Source of the DNA: Primula veris
Taxonomy: Eukaryota; Streptophyta; Magnoliopsida; Ericales; Primulaceae
Direction of reading: 5' to 3'
DNA length: 64,000 nt
Assembly: GCA_963682055.1 (NCBI GenBank)
Contig: OY821744.1
Location: 10,704,835 to 10,768,834, forward strand
In this document: in pieces, positions 50,301 to 61,769 of the stretch
How the letters are laid out: each line of letters opens with the position of its first letter
Numbering within the stretch: the first letter of the stretch is position 1
Made by a program: the position numbers and the translations under genes
The notes under the pieces: model-generated
What the model was told of the DNA's origin: nothing
Database searches by the model: none
What the model saw: only the letters and a program-made list of their open reading frames with translations

Positions 50301-50932
50301 TTGTTCACCATAACAGACCCGGAAACCAGATTCTTGCGAATTTCCGGCACATGGAGCACTCCATTCAGTGTGAGCTCCTTTCCCGAAGTCATCTTCAGCA
50401 GCACGGTTCCTTTTCCTTCCACCCTGGAAGTAGCCGAGTTCCCCATGAAGCAGCTCTCATTGTCCACGGCCGTATAGGTCTTGAACATCCATTTGCTGGC
50501 ACAGATGTGACTAGTGGCGCCTGTGTCCAGCCACCATTCCTTTGGGTTGCTCCCCACCAGGTTCACTTCCGAGACCACCGCACTCAGGTGCATATAGTCC
50601 TGTCCAGCATCATCTCCTCCCTCAGCCACATTAGCCTGAGCAGGTGCCCTCTTCCTCCCTTTCCCTTGGAACTTCCTCTTTGGGGGGGGGGGGGGGGGGT
50701 TTGGGCTTGTCGGTGCGCATCTTACAATCCGCGGCACGATGGCCCGGTTTGTTGCACACAAAGCAGTCTCCCATGAATTTCTTCTTGAGAGAGGCACCGA
50801 CTCCGCTGTCAAAGCGTTTCCGCTTAGACACAGCGTCCTCAACCACATGGGCCTTGGCAACCGCGTTGCCTGCTCCGCCACCGCCTTTCCTTCCGGATCG
50901 GCGGTTGCTTTGCTCAACATTGAGCCTCTCAA
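47384..50932 (-). CDS. Copia pol polyprotein
   Basis: A frame of 1182 codons; true coding begins near codon 79, where it meets the gag frame at the G run, and the first 78 codons are out-of-frame gag. Domains in order: aspartic protease ([13 protein letters not shown]136), the pre-integrase zinc region ([11 protein letters not shown]), integrase core ([28 protein letters not shown]), reverse transcriptase ([45 protein letters not shown]), and RNase H ([38 protein letters not shown]). No stop interrupts these domains. Together they cut the polyprotein, copy the RNA and integrate the DNA. Confidence 0.93.
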   Translation of the reverse strand: MRGSMLSKATADPEGKAVAEQATRLPRPMWLRTLCLSGNALTAESVPLSRRNSWETALCATNRAIVPRIVRCAPTSPNPPPPPPKRKFQGKGRKRAPAQANVAEGGDDAGQDYMHLSAVVSEVNLVGSNPKEWWLDTGATSHICASKWMFKTYTAVDNESCFMGNSATSRVEGKGTVLLKMTSGKELTLNGVLHVPEIRKNLVSGSVMVNKGFKLVFESAKIVITLNGMYVGRGYMTNGMFKLNVGTPAPKAESAIVGTKAEASTKNNVTVNVAQVANKTSFAYSCDSFNLWHGRLGHVNSNSMKKLISLNLLPNFAFDKQRKCEVCVEAKLTKSSYQHIERSTEPLGLIHTDVCDLKFIQTRGGKKYFITFIDDCTRYCYVYLMRSKDEAVEKFALYKTEVENQLNKKIKMLRSDRGGEYEAPFAQICAESGIVHQTTTPYSPEQNGVAERKNRTLKEMMNAMLISSRLPQNMWGEALLSANYVLNKLPHKKRDKPPYELWKGHRPSYKFLRVWGCLAKVLVSLPKRTRIGPKTVDCVFIGYAHNSSAYRFLVHKSDNPDVHVDTIIEAREASFFEEIFPPKSSITVETEESNSEENVGASEPLEEEEEEPRRSKRARKETSFGPDFVTFMIEGEPATFKQAMSSPEAQYWEEAINNEVESILQNHTWELVDLPPGCKPLGHKWIFKRKRKLDGTIEKYKARLVVKGFRQTEGVDYFDTYAPVSRKTSIRIVIALAALFDLEIHQMDVKTAFLNGELEEEIYMEQPEGFVVPGKAHKVCKLVKSLYGLKQAPKQWHEKFDRVMLSNGFRINECDKCVYVKGNEKDYVVVCLYVDDMIIIGSIDNINSTKRMLSQKFEMKDLGVADVILGMKITKTSDGYVLSQTHYVKQMLAKFDKDSRATSRTPIEISTTLKKNFGESVRQLEYSRIIGSLMYVMNCTRPDIANSVSRLSRYTNNPNEEHWKAIMRLLRYMRYTTDRGLHYTRYPAVLEGYSDANWISDSNSTRSTSGYVFVMGGAAVSWRSSKQTCIARSTMESEFIALDLATEEADWLRSFLEGIPMWPKPVPAISMHCDSQSAIGRAQDHMYNGKSRHIRRRHKSVRELLANGVVSLDFVRSKDNIADPFTKGLTQVGVEVSSRGMGLKPIKLETSSEATQPELDSPASGSTGKPNCGGDRTKHSGT

Positions 50933-51785
50933 TGAGTCCCTCCAAGGTCATAGCCTTTCGCTTGTGTTTCAGGTAGTTTTGAAACTCTTTCCAAGAAGGT
51001 GGCAGTTTCTCAATCATTAATGCCACTTGGAAAGGTTCGTTGATAACTAACCCTTCAACCTCAAGCCTATGGTATATGAGTTGGAGTTCCTCTACCTGCT
51101 CGATAACACTCTTCCCATCAGTCATCATGTACTCGTGAAAGTCCGTGACGACAAATTTCTTTGCGCCCGCGTTATTCACTTTGTACTTTCGTTCGAGAGA
51201 CTCCCAAAGCTCCTTTGCAGAAGCCTTGGGCTCGAATACACTGAAGAGAGTGTCATCCAGAGCACACAGGATGTAGTTCCGGCATAGGTAGTCGCCGTGT
51301 TTCCACGCTTCCACCGCCGAAACCGTCTGCACGTCCTCATCGTCCTCGCTTAGGACGGGTGCAGACTCCTTAAGAAACCGGGTCAGATTAAGGGCAGTTA
51401 AATAAAACAGCATCTTTTGCTGCCAACATTTGAAGTTGTTGCCCCTAAACTTTTTCGGTCTCTCCAGTTGAGAGGTTGGCAACATTGGCATCGCCGGTGT
51501 TGCCGGAGCCTTGCCCTTTGCCCTGGCCGCAGCCACAAGCGCTGCCTTGGCCGCAGCCTTAGCAGCAGCCTGTGCTGCGGCCGCAGCCGCAGCCATAGCA
51601 TCAGCCTCTGCCGCAGCAGCGTCGGCCGCAGCCTTTACCGCAGCAGCTTCGGCCTCAGCCTCAGCCTGAGCCCCCCCACTCGCAGCGCTCGCATTGTTAT
51701 GGCTACTGCCAATCACAAGTGCGCCCTGCACGTTTTCCGAAGAAACGGTAGGTATTTGATCCTCATTAGTCATATGAAATGACAA
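50631..51785 (-). CDS. Copia gag region
   Basis: A 384-codon frame; the start may be the second Met (MTNEDQ, 51773). Residues about 38-94 are strongly Ala-rich. A UBN2-type gag domain follows (about 108-290, beginning [17 protein letters not shown]). A CCHC zinc knuckle has C341, C344, H349, C354. It forms the particle and binds RNA. After [10 protein letters not shown] the frame leaves the pol frame at an 18-base G run (50682-50699, plus strand) and soon ends. Pol continues one register away, so gag and pol were probably one frame, broken by slippage in the run or by a sequencing error. Confidence 0.88.
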   Translation of the reverse strand: MSFHMTNEDQIPTVSSENVQGALVIGSSHNNASAASGGAQAEAEAEAAAVKAAADAAAAEADAMAAAAAAAQAAAKAAAKAALVAAARAKGKAPATPAMPMLPTSQLERPKKFRGNNFKCWQQKMLFYLTALNLTRFLKESAPVLSEDDEDVQTVSAVEAWKHGDYLCRNYILCALDDTLFSVFEPKASAKELWESLERKYKVNNAGAKKFVVTDFHEYMMTDGKSVIEQVEELQLIYHRLEVEGLVINEPFQVALMIEKLPPSWKEFQNYLKHKRKAMTLEGLIERLNVEQSNRRSGRKGGGGAGNAVAKAHVVEDAVSKRKRFDSGVGASLKKKFMGDCFVCNKPGHRAADCKMRTDKPKPPPPPPKEEVPREREEEGTCSG

Positions 51786-52133
51786 TATAAAAACCGTTTA
51801 GTTTCTCGCAAGAAAACTAAATTCTTTATCGCAAATACTAATTATAACTTAATTAGATTGCTTCAAAAGAATAAAAACCAATGAAAGAGATTCTAGCGTG
51901 AAAATCAAATTGCTTTTGATTTCACTAAGAATTCTTTATAGTATTCTAGAATAAAAAGATTAAAACCAATTCGGATTTATTCTATGTGCAAATTTCAATT
52001 TCTAGTAAACTAGCAATGATTTTGCGAGAATAAAAACCGAGACGTCAACAACAATAAAATAAAAAAGAAAAGTCCTTTCTTATTTCGAAAATAGAAAAAC
52101 CAAAAAATAATATTGTTTAAGATTGTTGGGTTT

Positions 52134-53640
52134 TGGTACTATTTCGAATACAATAAATGAAAGGACAATAAAATAAAGAAGACAGGAACGCAATGGAAAT
52201 AAACAATTTTATTTCTCACAATTGGAATATAAATTACAATTCCTGACTCAACAAATAAATAAAACTGCTGGACTGTAATAAAGAAACTGCCGGACTGTTA
52301 TAAAGAAACTGCCGGACTGGTTTAACAAAGAAACTGCCGGACTGGTTTTACAAAAACTGCCGGACTGGTTTTAAACAAACTGTCGGACTGGTTTTGAATA
52401 AAAGAAACTGCCGGACTGGTTTTAACAAACTGCCGGACTGGTTTTAACAAACTGCCGGACTGTTTTTGACAAATAAAAAACTGCCCAGACTGTTATTAAA
52501 TAAACTGCCTGGACTGTTATGTAAATACTGGAAATTAAATTACAGAAAAGTAAATTACAGAATAGGAAAGACTGAAATGTAAATTACAGAAACTAAAGGT
52601 ACTGGAAAGTAAATACAAAAAGGAAACAGTACTGAAATTAAATGGACAGAATAATAAAGGACTGAAAATTAAATAACAAAAATTAAAAGAAGAGGCAACT
52701 GCTGAGCAGTTTCCCTTAAACAATATTTCCCGAACCATCTTTAAAGGTTTCTGGTTTCGGGACTTTGTTCCCAAGGTACAACTTCTATCTCAGAGTGGCT
52801 CGTATGGAAACCGGCACCGAACCACAGGTCGAGCTGTTGGTGGTGCGGTTCTCTCTCTCTATATGATGTTTATGCTGTGTTGTGTGTTCTGGTGTGTTTG
52901 AATGAGAGGGGGAGGGCTGCCTTTTATAGGCTCTACTGAAACCGCAGCCATAAATATAGGTCATCAATTCTGGGAGTTACACCCCCAGAATCCGCTCACT
53001 TTAATTCTGAAACCGCAGCAATCAATTCCATTTATTGCTGGCGCGTTTCTCTTGCGGGAAACTCTAGGGACTGCTTTTGTAATTTATACAAAACTCCCTA
53101 TTCGGGTTTGGACCCAAGACCCAAGACCCAAGACCCGAGACCCGAGACATTCCCCAAATCCCAAATCCCAAATCCCAAATCCCAAATCCCAAATCTCAAA
53201 TCCCAAGCCCAAGCCCAAGCCCACGCCCGATCCCGAGACCCGAGACACGAGCGAGCGCGCGTGTGTGGTACACACTAATACTCTTACGTGTATGTAGACA
53301 TGTTAGTTTAATAACTAAATGGGTTGGTATGATATATATATTGTAAGATTAACTCTTAATCTTCCAATATGAGATTATTCTAAATGGTTTTCTCATTAAC
53401 CATTTCGTTTTCCAGATTTTCCAGATTTGAGCTTCCGATGTACCAACTTTGAAACCACTTTGTATTCACACCCATTCTCCGAATAGGTCATGTGATATAC
53501 CGTTACGAAGCTCGTCACACGGGCTACTCAACCACGTTGAGTACGGTATAAACAACTCAGCGCTGTTACACGAAATAATGACTCGAAGTTGGTCCAGTGA
53601 CCATTCGGAAACACCCATGTTTTCACATGTTTTTCCAACA
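52134..53640 (-). repeat. 5' LTR of the 8.3-kb copia
   Basis: 1507 bp, near-identical to the 3' LTR apart from a shorter hexamer tract (about 53111-53245) and scattered substitutions. It carries the same 11-unit CTGCCGGACTGG minisatellite (about 52262-52522). Confidence 0.93.
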
Positions 53641-53645
53641 ATAAG

Positions 53646-54100
53646 CAATTAAAACCGCTCCGGATGGGATGAGTTTAAATTTTATCAAGTTCGAATGATC
53701 ATGTTTTCATTAGTTTTTCGTCTTTTTTATGTATTTGTAAAAAAAATCGTTTTTTTTTGTAAATCAATGTATTATTTTATTTCTAAAGTGTTTATTCAAA
53801 AAAATATGTAAAATTTGATATTTGATATATTTTTTTTTATGTTTAATTGTTAGTTTGACCATTTATAAGGTAGTAATATTAATAAATATCCCAAAAAATA
53901 TATAAGGTAAAAATTTATATATTTTTCTGAACAAACACCCAAGAAATAAAATAGTATATTGATTTAAAAAAATTACGAATTTATTTAAAAAAAACTAAAA
54001 ATCTTATAAAAACCTGATTATTCTGGAGAGCTGTGGAACAAATGATTACAACAAAAAAAGACCTTTATCTAAAACACCAGGACTATATTAGCAATTAATA
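53646..54100. other. AT-rich DNA between copia and HSP70
   Basis: No gene. It ends in a remnant of the repeat seen at 44555-45315, just upstream of the HSP70 promoter. Confidence 0.4.
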
Positions 54101-54104
54101 CCCC

Positions 54105-54379
54105 TCTAGAGATCTCTCGAACCTCCCAGACATTTAAATTCTCCCGCAATAATAACAACACATAAAAAAGGAAACACTAAATCGGACGGTTAATAATCCA
54201 CGATCTCAAACCTTCTCGAAAACACACCATCTTTTAAGTCTTTAACTATATAAACCACCCAACTCCTTAAAATCCCTTCCCATCATCAAAACAAATACAA
54301 ATAACAAAACAGCTTACAAAAAAACTCTACTTAAAATTATTTACAAACTTATTTTATAGCAAAAGAAAAGAAATTAAAG
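54105..54379 (+). promoter_or_regulatory. HSP70 copy 1 promoter with a heat-shock element
   Basis: TTCTCGAA at 54213-54220 is a two-unit heat-shock element (TTCnnGAA). The TATA box is ACTATATAAAC near 54245. The block is clearly related to the promoter of HSP70 copy 2 (63500-63760), sharing TTTAAATTCTCCCGCAATAA and AATCCACGATCTC. Confidence 0.65.
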
Positions 54380-57300
54380 ATGGCCGGAAAAGGAGAAGGA
54401 CCAGCGATTGGTATCGATTTAGGGACGACGTATTCATGTGTGGGGGTATGGCAACACGATAGGGTTGAGATCATAGCGAACGATCAGGGTAACAGGACTA
54501 CACCTTCTTATGTTGGTTTTACCGATACCGAGAGACTTATCGGTGATGCTGCCAAGAATCAGGTCGCTATGAACCCCGTCAACACCGTCTTCGGTACGTA
54601 TCTTAATCTATTTTAATTAAGGTTTTGCATAGGAGTGTTAATTACTTAATTAATTGTTTGGATAAGTAGATAATATGTGTGTATATATATATGGACTTAA
54701 TTATTCCCATAGTAGTCCCTTTGCTTAAAAATAAAATAAAAATAAAATCCAATAGCTTGAATAGATTAGGCTTAAGTTGTTAACTTTAATAGGAGAGTTT
54801 GTTTGATAGTTTAATTGGATTTATTTATGTAGTTTGGTTTATCAATTTTCCTCAGGCGTTGTTAAATAGAGTTGTTTATTTATGGTGCCAGAACATTGGT
54901 GTCGAACTGTTGATTTTATTTATTATTTTTGTTAGTAATTTTGTTGGCAAGGCATGTTCCCGCTTAATCTTAACTTTGCTAGCTGAAGACTTAAGTTGTT
55001 TGATTGTCTAATTGGGTTAATCAATTTTTTCGTAGTCAGTTTTTGATATTTATGTTGCTCAAGTCAGTTATAGTCTGTTTTAAAAAGCGAAAACTCAACA
55101 AAATCATTTTTGCAATTGCTACGCTAAACACGCCAAAAACGTAGGATGTTAGCTGCCTAAAAAGCGGAAAAACAAACTTTTAAAGGTTTTTTTTAGCTCT
55201 GAATCGAGCTTTTTTTATTGCGAAGCAAGCCTTTTAAAACAGAGTTTATAGTACATCTTTCCAAAAAAATAAAAACTAATTAGATGACAAATATTCCCAT
55301 AGAATTAACAGATATTTTGCACTTGTATACTTCGGATTGTCAGTTGTAATGGTATTTAATCCAACATCTGCGGTTTTTGACATGTATTTGTTGATTCACA
55401 TACATGATTTTTATATGACTGGTGGAGTTTCTCTATCTGTGTTGTTACAAATTTAATAATTATTGATGTTCATTTAGTTGTAAGTAGGGAAATTTCTGTA
55501 CTCCCAATTTGTAAGAATGTTGACCTCAGCTGTTTGATTTATGTTTGTCCTAATCAATACTAATTTTACTGGCACTCTAATTTCTTTTTGGTAGCGTAGT
55601 TAGGTATCAATTCAATACTTTGTGCTTCTGATGAATGTTGATCAGTTCTTCACGTAGTTTTCTGGTTAAGCAGATTCTTATAAATGCCGATATGAAGTTA
55701 ATTTTGGCACATGAGTTGGAAAAACAAAAAACTAATCAGATGATCACTTGTACTCGTATTTAATACAATCAAAGCTGCTTTCGATATGTAGTTTTGATTT
55801 GCTAACAGGATCTTAGTTTTACTGGTGGGAGTTATTGCTTGATTGTTGTAGATGTTCCTTTAATTTTTAAGTAATTTTCTGGAGGCACTTACTAATTTGC
55901 AATAGTATTGACTTCACTGATGCTATTTGATTTGTGTTTGTATTAATTAATACTAATTTTACTGCCACTCTAATTTCTTTTTGATAGCGTAGTTAGGTAT
56001 CAATTCAATACTTTATGTGCTTCTGATGAATGTTAATCAGTTATTCATGTAATAGAATCTGTAAAAATGTTGGTAGGATTTAATTGTAGTTCTGGTCATG
56101 TTAACAAAACATCTGTATCTCTGAACTTGCAAGTGTAAGTTTCAGTAGTAATTACTAGTACTAAATCCTAGTCTTTTGATGAAATCAGCAAAGCTAAGTA
56201 TTGAATAATTATCCAGAAATATGTAAATTGTACTGGTTTTCTTTTTATAAATGGTTATGTTATTAAAGATTTGTGAATGGTATTTGTCATAGTAACGAGA
56301 TTTTGAAACTAGGATCAATTTGGTCTATATAAAACTTGGAGAATCTATTTTCTGAAAACTTAAAAGCTATTAGCTTGTGCATTGAATGAAACAAATTTTT
56401 TTTTTAATTGTTGTCGTTATAGTGGAGAGGATACATCATCAAGGTTCCAAAAAATTAATAAATTGTGATACATCTAGAAAAGTTAATTATTGGGACTTTC
56501 GATTGGATGAATTTGGTTCCTTGTAAAAAAGTTTCTATTTGTATTACTAGTCTTGGATTTCAATCTAGTATTTTACTGCCTGTTCAGTTCTGCTATAGTT
56601 TGATGATCCTGCTACTAATATTAGGCTAGTGTTTTCTTTCATATGAAGTGATAGAGCTTTTATTTCTGTATAATTTGCTGATCAATATTTCAATCTGTGA
56701 TTTATACAGATGCCAAGCGCTTGATCGGTAGGAGATTTTCTGACCCTTCGGTCCAAGCTGACATGAAACATTGGCCATTCAAGGTCATATCCGGCCCAGG
56801 AGACAAACCCATGATTGTTGTCAACTACAAAGGCGAAGAAAAACAATTCGCAGCTGAAGAAATCTCATCAATGGTTCTCATTAAGATGAAGGAAATCGCC
56901 GAGGCTTTTCTAGGCACTACAGTGAAAAATGCAGTCGTCACTGTTCCAGCATATTTCAATGATTCTCAGAGACAAGCAACCAAGGATGCTGGTGCAATTT
57001 CTGGACTAAACGTAATGCGTATAATCAATGAGCCAACTGCTGCTGCTATTGCTTATGGGTTAGACAAAAAAGCTGCCAGTGTTGGAGAGAAAAATGTGCT
57101 TATTTTCGACTTGGGTGGTGGTACTTTTGATGTCTCTCTATTAACCATAGAGGAAGGGATATTTGAGGTGAAGGCGACAGCTGGTGATACGCATTTGGGA
57201 GGTGAGGACTTCGATAATCGTTTGGTTAACCATTTCGTTCAGGAATTTAAGAGAAAAAACAAGAAGGATATTAGCGGAAACCCAAGGGCGTTGAGGAGGT

Positions 57301-58445
57301 TAAGAACTGCTTGTGAGAGGGCTAAACGCACCCTTTCATCGACAGCTCAGACAACGATTGAGATTGATTCTTTATACGAGGGAATTGATTTTTACTCGAC
57401 GATTACTCGTGCGAGGTTTGAGGAGATGAACATGGATCTGTTCAGGAAGTGTATGGAGCCTGTGGAGAAATGTTTGAGAGACGCAAAAATGGACAAAAGT
57501 AGCGTACACGATGTGGTTCTAGTTGGTGGATCTACACGTATCCCGAAAGTTCAGCAATTGTTGCAAGATTTTTTTAATGGGAAAGAGCTTTGCAAGAGCA
57601 TAAACCCTGATGAGGCTGTAGCTTACGGTGCTGCGGTACAAGCCGCAATATTGAGTGGCGAGGGTAACGCAAAGGTGCAAGACTTGTTGCTTCTTGACGT
57701 AACCCCCCTCTCTCTAGGTTTGGAAACCGCCGGAGGAGTGATGACTGTGCTGATCCCAAGGAACACGACTATACCAACTAAGAAAGAGCAGGTCTTCTCT
57801 ACTTACTCGGATAATCAACCAGGGGTGCTCATCCAGGTGTTCGAGGGTGAGAGGACCAGAACAAAGGACAATAATTTGTTGGGTAAATTTGAGCTTTCGG
57901 GTATTCCACCTGCTCCTAGGGGTGTCCCGCAAATCACTGTTTGTTTCGATATCGATGCAAATGGTATACTGAATGTTTCTGCTGAGGACAAGACAACTGG
58001 ACAGAAGAATAAGATCACGATCACGAATGATAAGGGGAGATTATCAAAGGAGGAGATCGAGAAGATGGTACAAGAAGCCGAAAAGTACAAGGCCGAGGAT
58101 GAGGAGGTTAAGAAGAAGGTTGAGGCGAAAAATGCACTTGAGAATTATGCGTACAATATGAGGAATACGATCAAGGATGAGAAAATTGGTGGGAAGTTAG
58201 CTGGTGGTGATAAGAAGAAGATTGAGGAGGCAATTGATGGGGCGATTCAGTGGTTAGAGGGGAACCAAATGGCTGAGGCGGACGAGTTTGAGGATAAGAT
58301 GAAGGAATTGGAGGGTATTTGTAACCCGATTATTGCGAAGATGTATCAGGGTGGTGCTGGCGGTGACATGGGCGGAATGGATGAGGATGGTCCGTCTGCT
58401 AGCGGTGCTGGTGGTGCTGGGCCTAAAATTGAGGAGGTTGATTAA
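54380..58445 (+). CDS. HSP70: Cytosolic HSP70 chaperone, copy 1
   Basis: Two exons, 54380-54593 and 56710-58445, with a GT-AG intron of 2116 bp after codon 71, the conserved plant HSP70 position. The product is 649 residues. It holds all three family signatures: IDLGTTYS (12-19), [14 protein letters not shown] (203-216), [15 protein letters not shown] (341-355). It ends in EEVD, the cytosolic form that docks TPR co-chaperones. It folds and refolds client proteins with ATP. The heat-shock element suggests heat induction, though the intron is more typical of constitutive or mixed members. Confidence 0.97.
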
Positions 58446-58689
58446 GCTGTTTTTTTTTTGTGAGACTGAAACATTGTATTGTTTGTGTTTTTGCTACTTG
58501 ATCTGTTCATTGTCTTTGTTATTAGTGCTATAAACCTTTCTGATGTCTTGGCATTAAGTTTCCTGATTGCAACATTTTGTTTTAGGTTTTAGTTTCTATG
58601 TTAAGGCCTTGAAGACTCGCAACTCTTCTATCAAATTATGCGCAATTAGAAAGTTTGTAAATTGTTCAGTCATAAACTTACTACTTCAA
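58446..58689. other. HSP70 copy 1 3' flank
   Basis: Presumed 3' UTR; no gene. The copied zinc-finger block starts immediately beyond. Confidence 0.4.
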
Positions 58690-59468
58690 GCGGACACGCG
58701 AAGCTTAAATTTCTTGAATTTTACATTCTGGATTCAGTTGCATCGTCTTGAGGAAGATTCAAAGATTTACAAAAACCAGCAGAATTTTTAACTAGGATTC
58801 AAGAAAGCACTATATAACGAATTAATTTTTAACTACGATTCAGTTACCGGGAGAGAGCGGTCAGCCTCATCTAAAACCCACTTCGTGTTAAAAAACAACA
58901 AATGGTAAAAACGTGATTTATCAGAATAAGCCTACAGCCTCAAATGAAAGCTAGTGAATTAAGTCGATAGCTTTGGATAAGATTGCAGAACTTAAATAAA
59001 ACAAACAACAGCAATTACTAGTACTTCCAAACTCTTCTTAACGGTAATCAGCTAAACAAAAAGAAACGGAATTTAACAATTTGCTGCTAGTGATTAATCT
59101 ATAAGCAAGTAGAATCAATATCAAGTTCAAAACACTAGCACTTCCAAACATTTTTCAATTACAATCAGTTAAATGAAAAGAAACTGAATTAAACAATAAG
59201 CTGCTACTGATTAGTCAATAAGCATATAGAAACGATATCAAGATCGAAGAACGTACTTAAACTAGTTTAAAAAAATCATAACAACCTTGTCACAATTGTT
59301 AAGCCAAACAAAACCTATGTTGGCAAAGCACTGGTTCCAATAAGCATTAAGATGTGTACAACCAAACTTACTAGTTACTGCTAATATTAGCTACTAATTA
59401 AGCCTTCAAAAAACAGAACCAATTACTACATCTCAGTAAACCAATTCACCACCAATCTTTGTCGTAAT

Positions 59469-60149
59469 CTAGTACCCCATTCTCAATTCCAACAAAGAAT
59501 CGTCATCTTCCAATACCGGTACGATCTCCACTGGTACCTCCTCCACCTGATCGTACTTTTTCGAAAAAAAATCTATATATTCTACTTTCAAGCCATAACT
59601 GTTCCTCCATTCTTCACCCAAAGAAACATCTTTACAAACTGGATCACTTTCCCTATCCGAATTCGAATCCACCAACTGCATCGATTTATTTTCGTTACCA
59701 CTTTCTATATCAAGAATCACGCTGCTCGGCGTCCCAGGTGACATGCTACGAATCGGCTCGATCCTCAAAACCAAATCAAGATCAGAATCAGAAAACTGCA
59801 GCCTTTCATCTTCTTGAAAACTGTCCAAACTTTTAATCCTCTTTGACGAAAAGGGTTTCGCCTTTTCTTCCATAACGTCCCGATGCTTCCTCATGTGGCC
59901 ACCCAAGGCCTGCCCAGAAACAAACTTCTCAAAACAGTACAGACACGCATGCGACTTCTTCACCACGTCAGCATCGTTCTTGACACGGTTGCTATGTGCT
60001 GCACGGTGGCCACCCAAGGCCTGGAAAGAAGAGAACTCCTTGTTACATGTCTTGCAAGTATATACACGATCTTCTTTGTTGCTATCGTATTCTCTCTTTC
60101 GCTTTGTAGAAAACATGGGCATGCTACTCATGTTTGTTTTTGTTACCAT
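59469..60149 (-). CDS. C2H2 zinc-finger protein (ZAT-like), ZF4
   Basis: Intronless, 226 residues. Finger 1 uses C32, C35, H48, H52 and finger 2 uses C69, C72, H85, H89, each with QALGGH. KRKR at 16-19 is a likely nuclear signal. It keeps the internal LDLVL EAR motif and the degenerate ELRMGY end, so it groups with ZF2 and ZF3 rather than ZF1. Presumed a nuclear DNA-binding repressor. It lies inverted between two HSP70 copies. Confidence 0.93.
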   Translation of the reverse strand: MVTKTNMSSMPMFSTKRKREYDSNKEDRVYTCKTCNKEFSSFQALGGHRAAHSNRVKNDADVVKKSHACLYCFEKFVSGQALGGHMRKHRDVMEEKAKPFSSKRIKSLDSFQEDERLQFSDSDLDLVLRIEPIRSMSPGTPSSVILDIESGNENKSMQLVDSNSDRESDPVCKDVSLGEEWRNSYGLKVEYIDFFSKKYDQVEEVPVEIVPVLEDDDSLLELRMGY

Positions 60150-60289
60150 AGTTGTAACTGGTAATTTAATTTGTTATGGGTGAAGAATGTTATGGCTGTG
60201 AGTATGTAGGGTTTTTTTTTTTTGCTTTGATTTGTAATGGGGGTTAATTAATTTAGTTGTGGGGAAAGATAGAGAGAGTATGTATGTGT

Positions 60290-60400
60290 ATGTATATATA
60301 TAGAGGAAGATTTTTACTCCATATGTGAATCGGAAACGTGGATAGAAAGGAATTAGGACCAAGTGTTTAAGGACGAGTCCAAGTACAAAACCGACTAAGG
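60290..60400 (-). promoter_or_regulatory. Conserved promoter block of ZF4
   Basis: On the minus strand: GACTCGTCCTTAAACACT (60362-60379), then TATCCACGTTTCCGATTCAC, then a TATA box near 60294-60302. Same order and spacing as ZF2 and ZF3. The motif ends 213 bp before the ATG. Confidence 0.6.
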
Positions 60401-60431
60401 AGTCTATATTATTTCCGTTTTTTTTTTTAAG

Positions 60432-61231
60432 TACGGGGTGAACCGGTGCGGACGAAAACCGAAAAAACTTCGAACCGAATGAAAAAATCGAAAAACCCGA
60501 AAAAAATCAATTGAAAACTGAAATTTTAAGTAACACATAGCCAATTATTATGTTTTGTTATGTATATTTTAACTAGTTAACATTTAATTTAATCATAATT
60601 GATAATTGTCTCAACTTTTAATAACTAAAAAATCTAGTAATTAATATTTTCACAATTAGCATTTGAAACTGATGTTTATATAATTATAAGTTATAATCGT
60701 TTTAAAACTCATATGTACGATATAAAAATATATATTATAAATTGTAACTATCTAAATAATCGTGATACATTTTCATTATTAAATGCTCTATTTCACTTTA
60801 TTTAAATATTATCAAAAACCAAGTTTGTCTAAAAAAATACTCATGAATAAGTTATCTTTTATCGTTTTACTATATCATTTTACTCATTTTTTTTAATAAT
60901 TAGGGCACATGTAATTTGTAAAGTATATACAAGATACCAAATTGATAACTTTTTCCTACCATTTTTACATATCTAAATTAAAATATTCGCAATAAAATAG
61001 ATTAACAAAATAAACATAATAATGTACTACCTAAAACATATTTCAAAATATAACAATAACAAAATGTATTTTTTTAATTAAAACTGAAAAAAAAAAACGA
61101 AAAAAAACAAAACCGGACTGAGACAAACCGATTCGGTCTATAAACCGAAAAAAAAGAACCAAAATTTATGCTCGATTACGATTTTGGTTTTGCCAATAAC
61201 CGATACGAATCGGACCGAACCCAGCCCTAGG
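60432..61231. mobile_element. Nonautonomous TIR element upstream of ZF4 (tentative)
   Basis: The left end TACGGGGTGAACCGG and the right end CCGAACCCAGCCCTA are an imperfect inverted pair. CCGAAAAAACC-type strings lie near both ends, as in some hAT-like plant elements. The homologous DNA upstream of ZF2 (about 7720-7760) is continuous, so this looks like an insertion of about 800 bp in the ZF4 copy. No clear target duplication. Confidence 0.45.
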
Positions 61232-61769
61232 ATGAACTTCGCTAATAATATTATTTGGGTAATTAATATATATTTATTTGATAGATTGACAAAATATTTG
61301 CTCATTAGAGTCTCAAGTTTTAAAAATATGTTGAAAATTCACTAAAAATTCAAATTTTTGATTTATAGCCTTTTTAGCATAAGAATCTGTCTTTTTAAAT
61401 CCAAACAATTCGAATATTCTCTAAACACTCACATATTTTAAAAATTAGCAATCAGTAATTAATAAATCAGCTAAAAAATACGTTGTCAAACGGACCCTAA
61501 CAAAATCAATTCAAATTGTGTTTGAAAACATTATTTAGTCAAATACGTCGTGAGCTAATTAAGGGATTCTTTTAAAAAAAAAATCATTATACAGTAATTA
61601 TTGTTTTGATATGTATGTCTAAGCTAGTATGCACAATTCCCTACAGTAAGAAACAAAAATATGAACTAGACGCGGGACGAGTTAATCATGCAACCATTCA
61701 GGCATTTAATCAGGGCCCACAGAAGATTCCCGACACTTCAGGGCCTACGATAGTCGATCGCAAACAATC

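Larger units (their letters stand above)
45321..53640 (-). mobile_element. Ty1/copia LTR retrotransposon, 8.3 kb
   Basis: Complete architecture on the minus strand. The 5' LTR is 52134-53640 and the 3' LTR is 45321-46906, both TGTTGG...CCAACA. The target duplication is ATAAG (45316-45320 and 53641-53645). A TGTGGGGGAT purine tract abuts the 3' LTR. Gag and pol follow the copia order: gag, protease, integrase, reverse transcriptase, RNase H. The sequence inside the 5' LTR (ATCTTAAACAATATTA) does not match the usual Met-tRNA primer site. Near-identical LTRs and a long intact pol say recent insertion. The only break I see is at the gag/pol junction. Confidence 0.95.
58690..61765 (-). repeat. Inverted copy of the zinc-finger duplication block
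   Basis: Reversed, this stretch matches the ZF2/ZF3 area. The ZF4 3' flank (58690-59468) matches about 8719-9510. The ZF4 upstream part (about 61250-61765) matches about 9975-10500, including CCCTGATTAAATGCC and AACAATAATTACTGTATAAT. The block lies between two HSP70 genes in opposite orientation to its relatives. An extra element (60432-61231) sits inside it. Confidence 0.75.

Noticed and set aside
50700..50932. N-terminal 78 codons of the pol frame
   Set aside because: They are gag sequence read out of frame upstream of the G run; the zinc knuckle is in the other frame.
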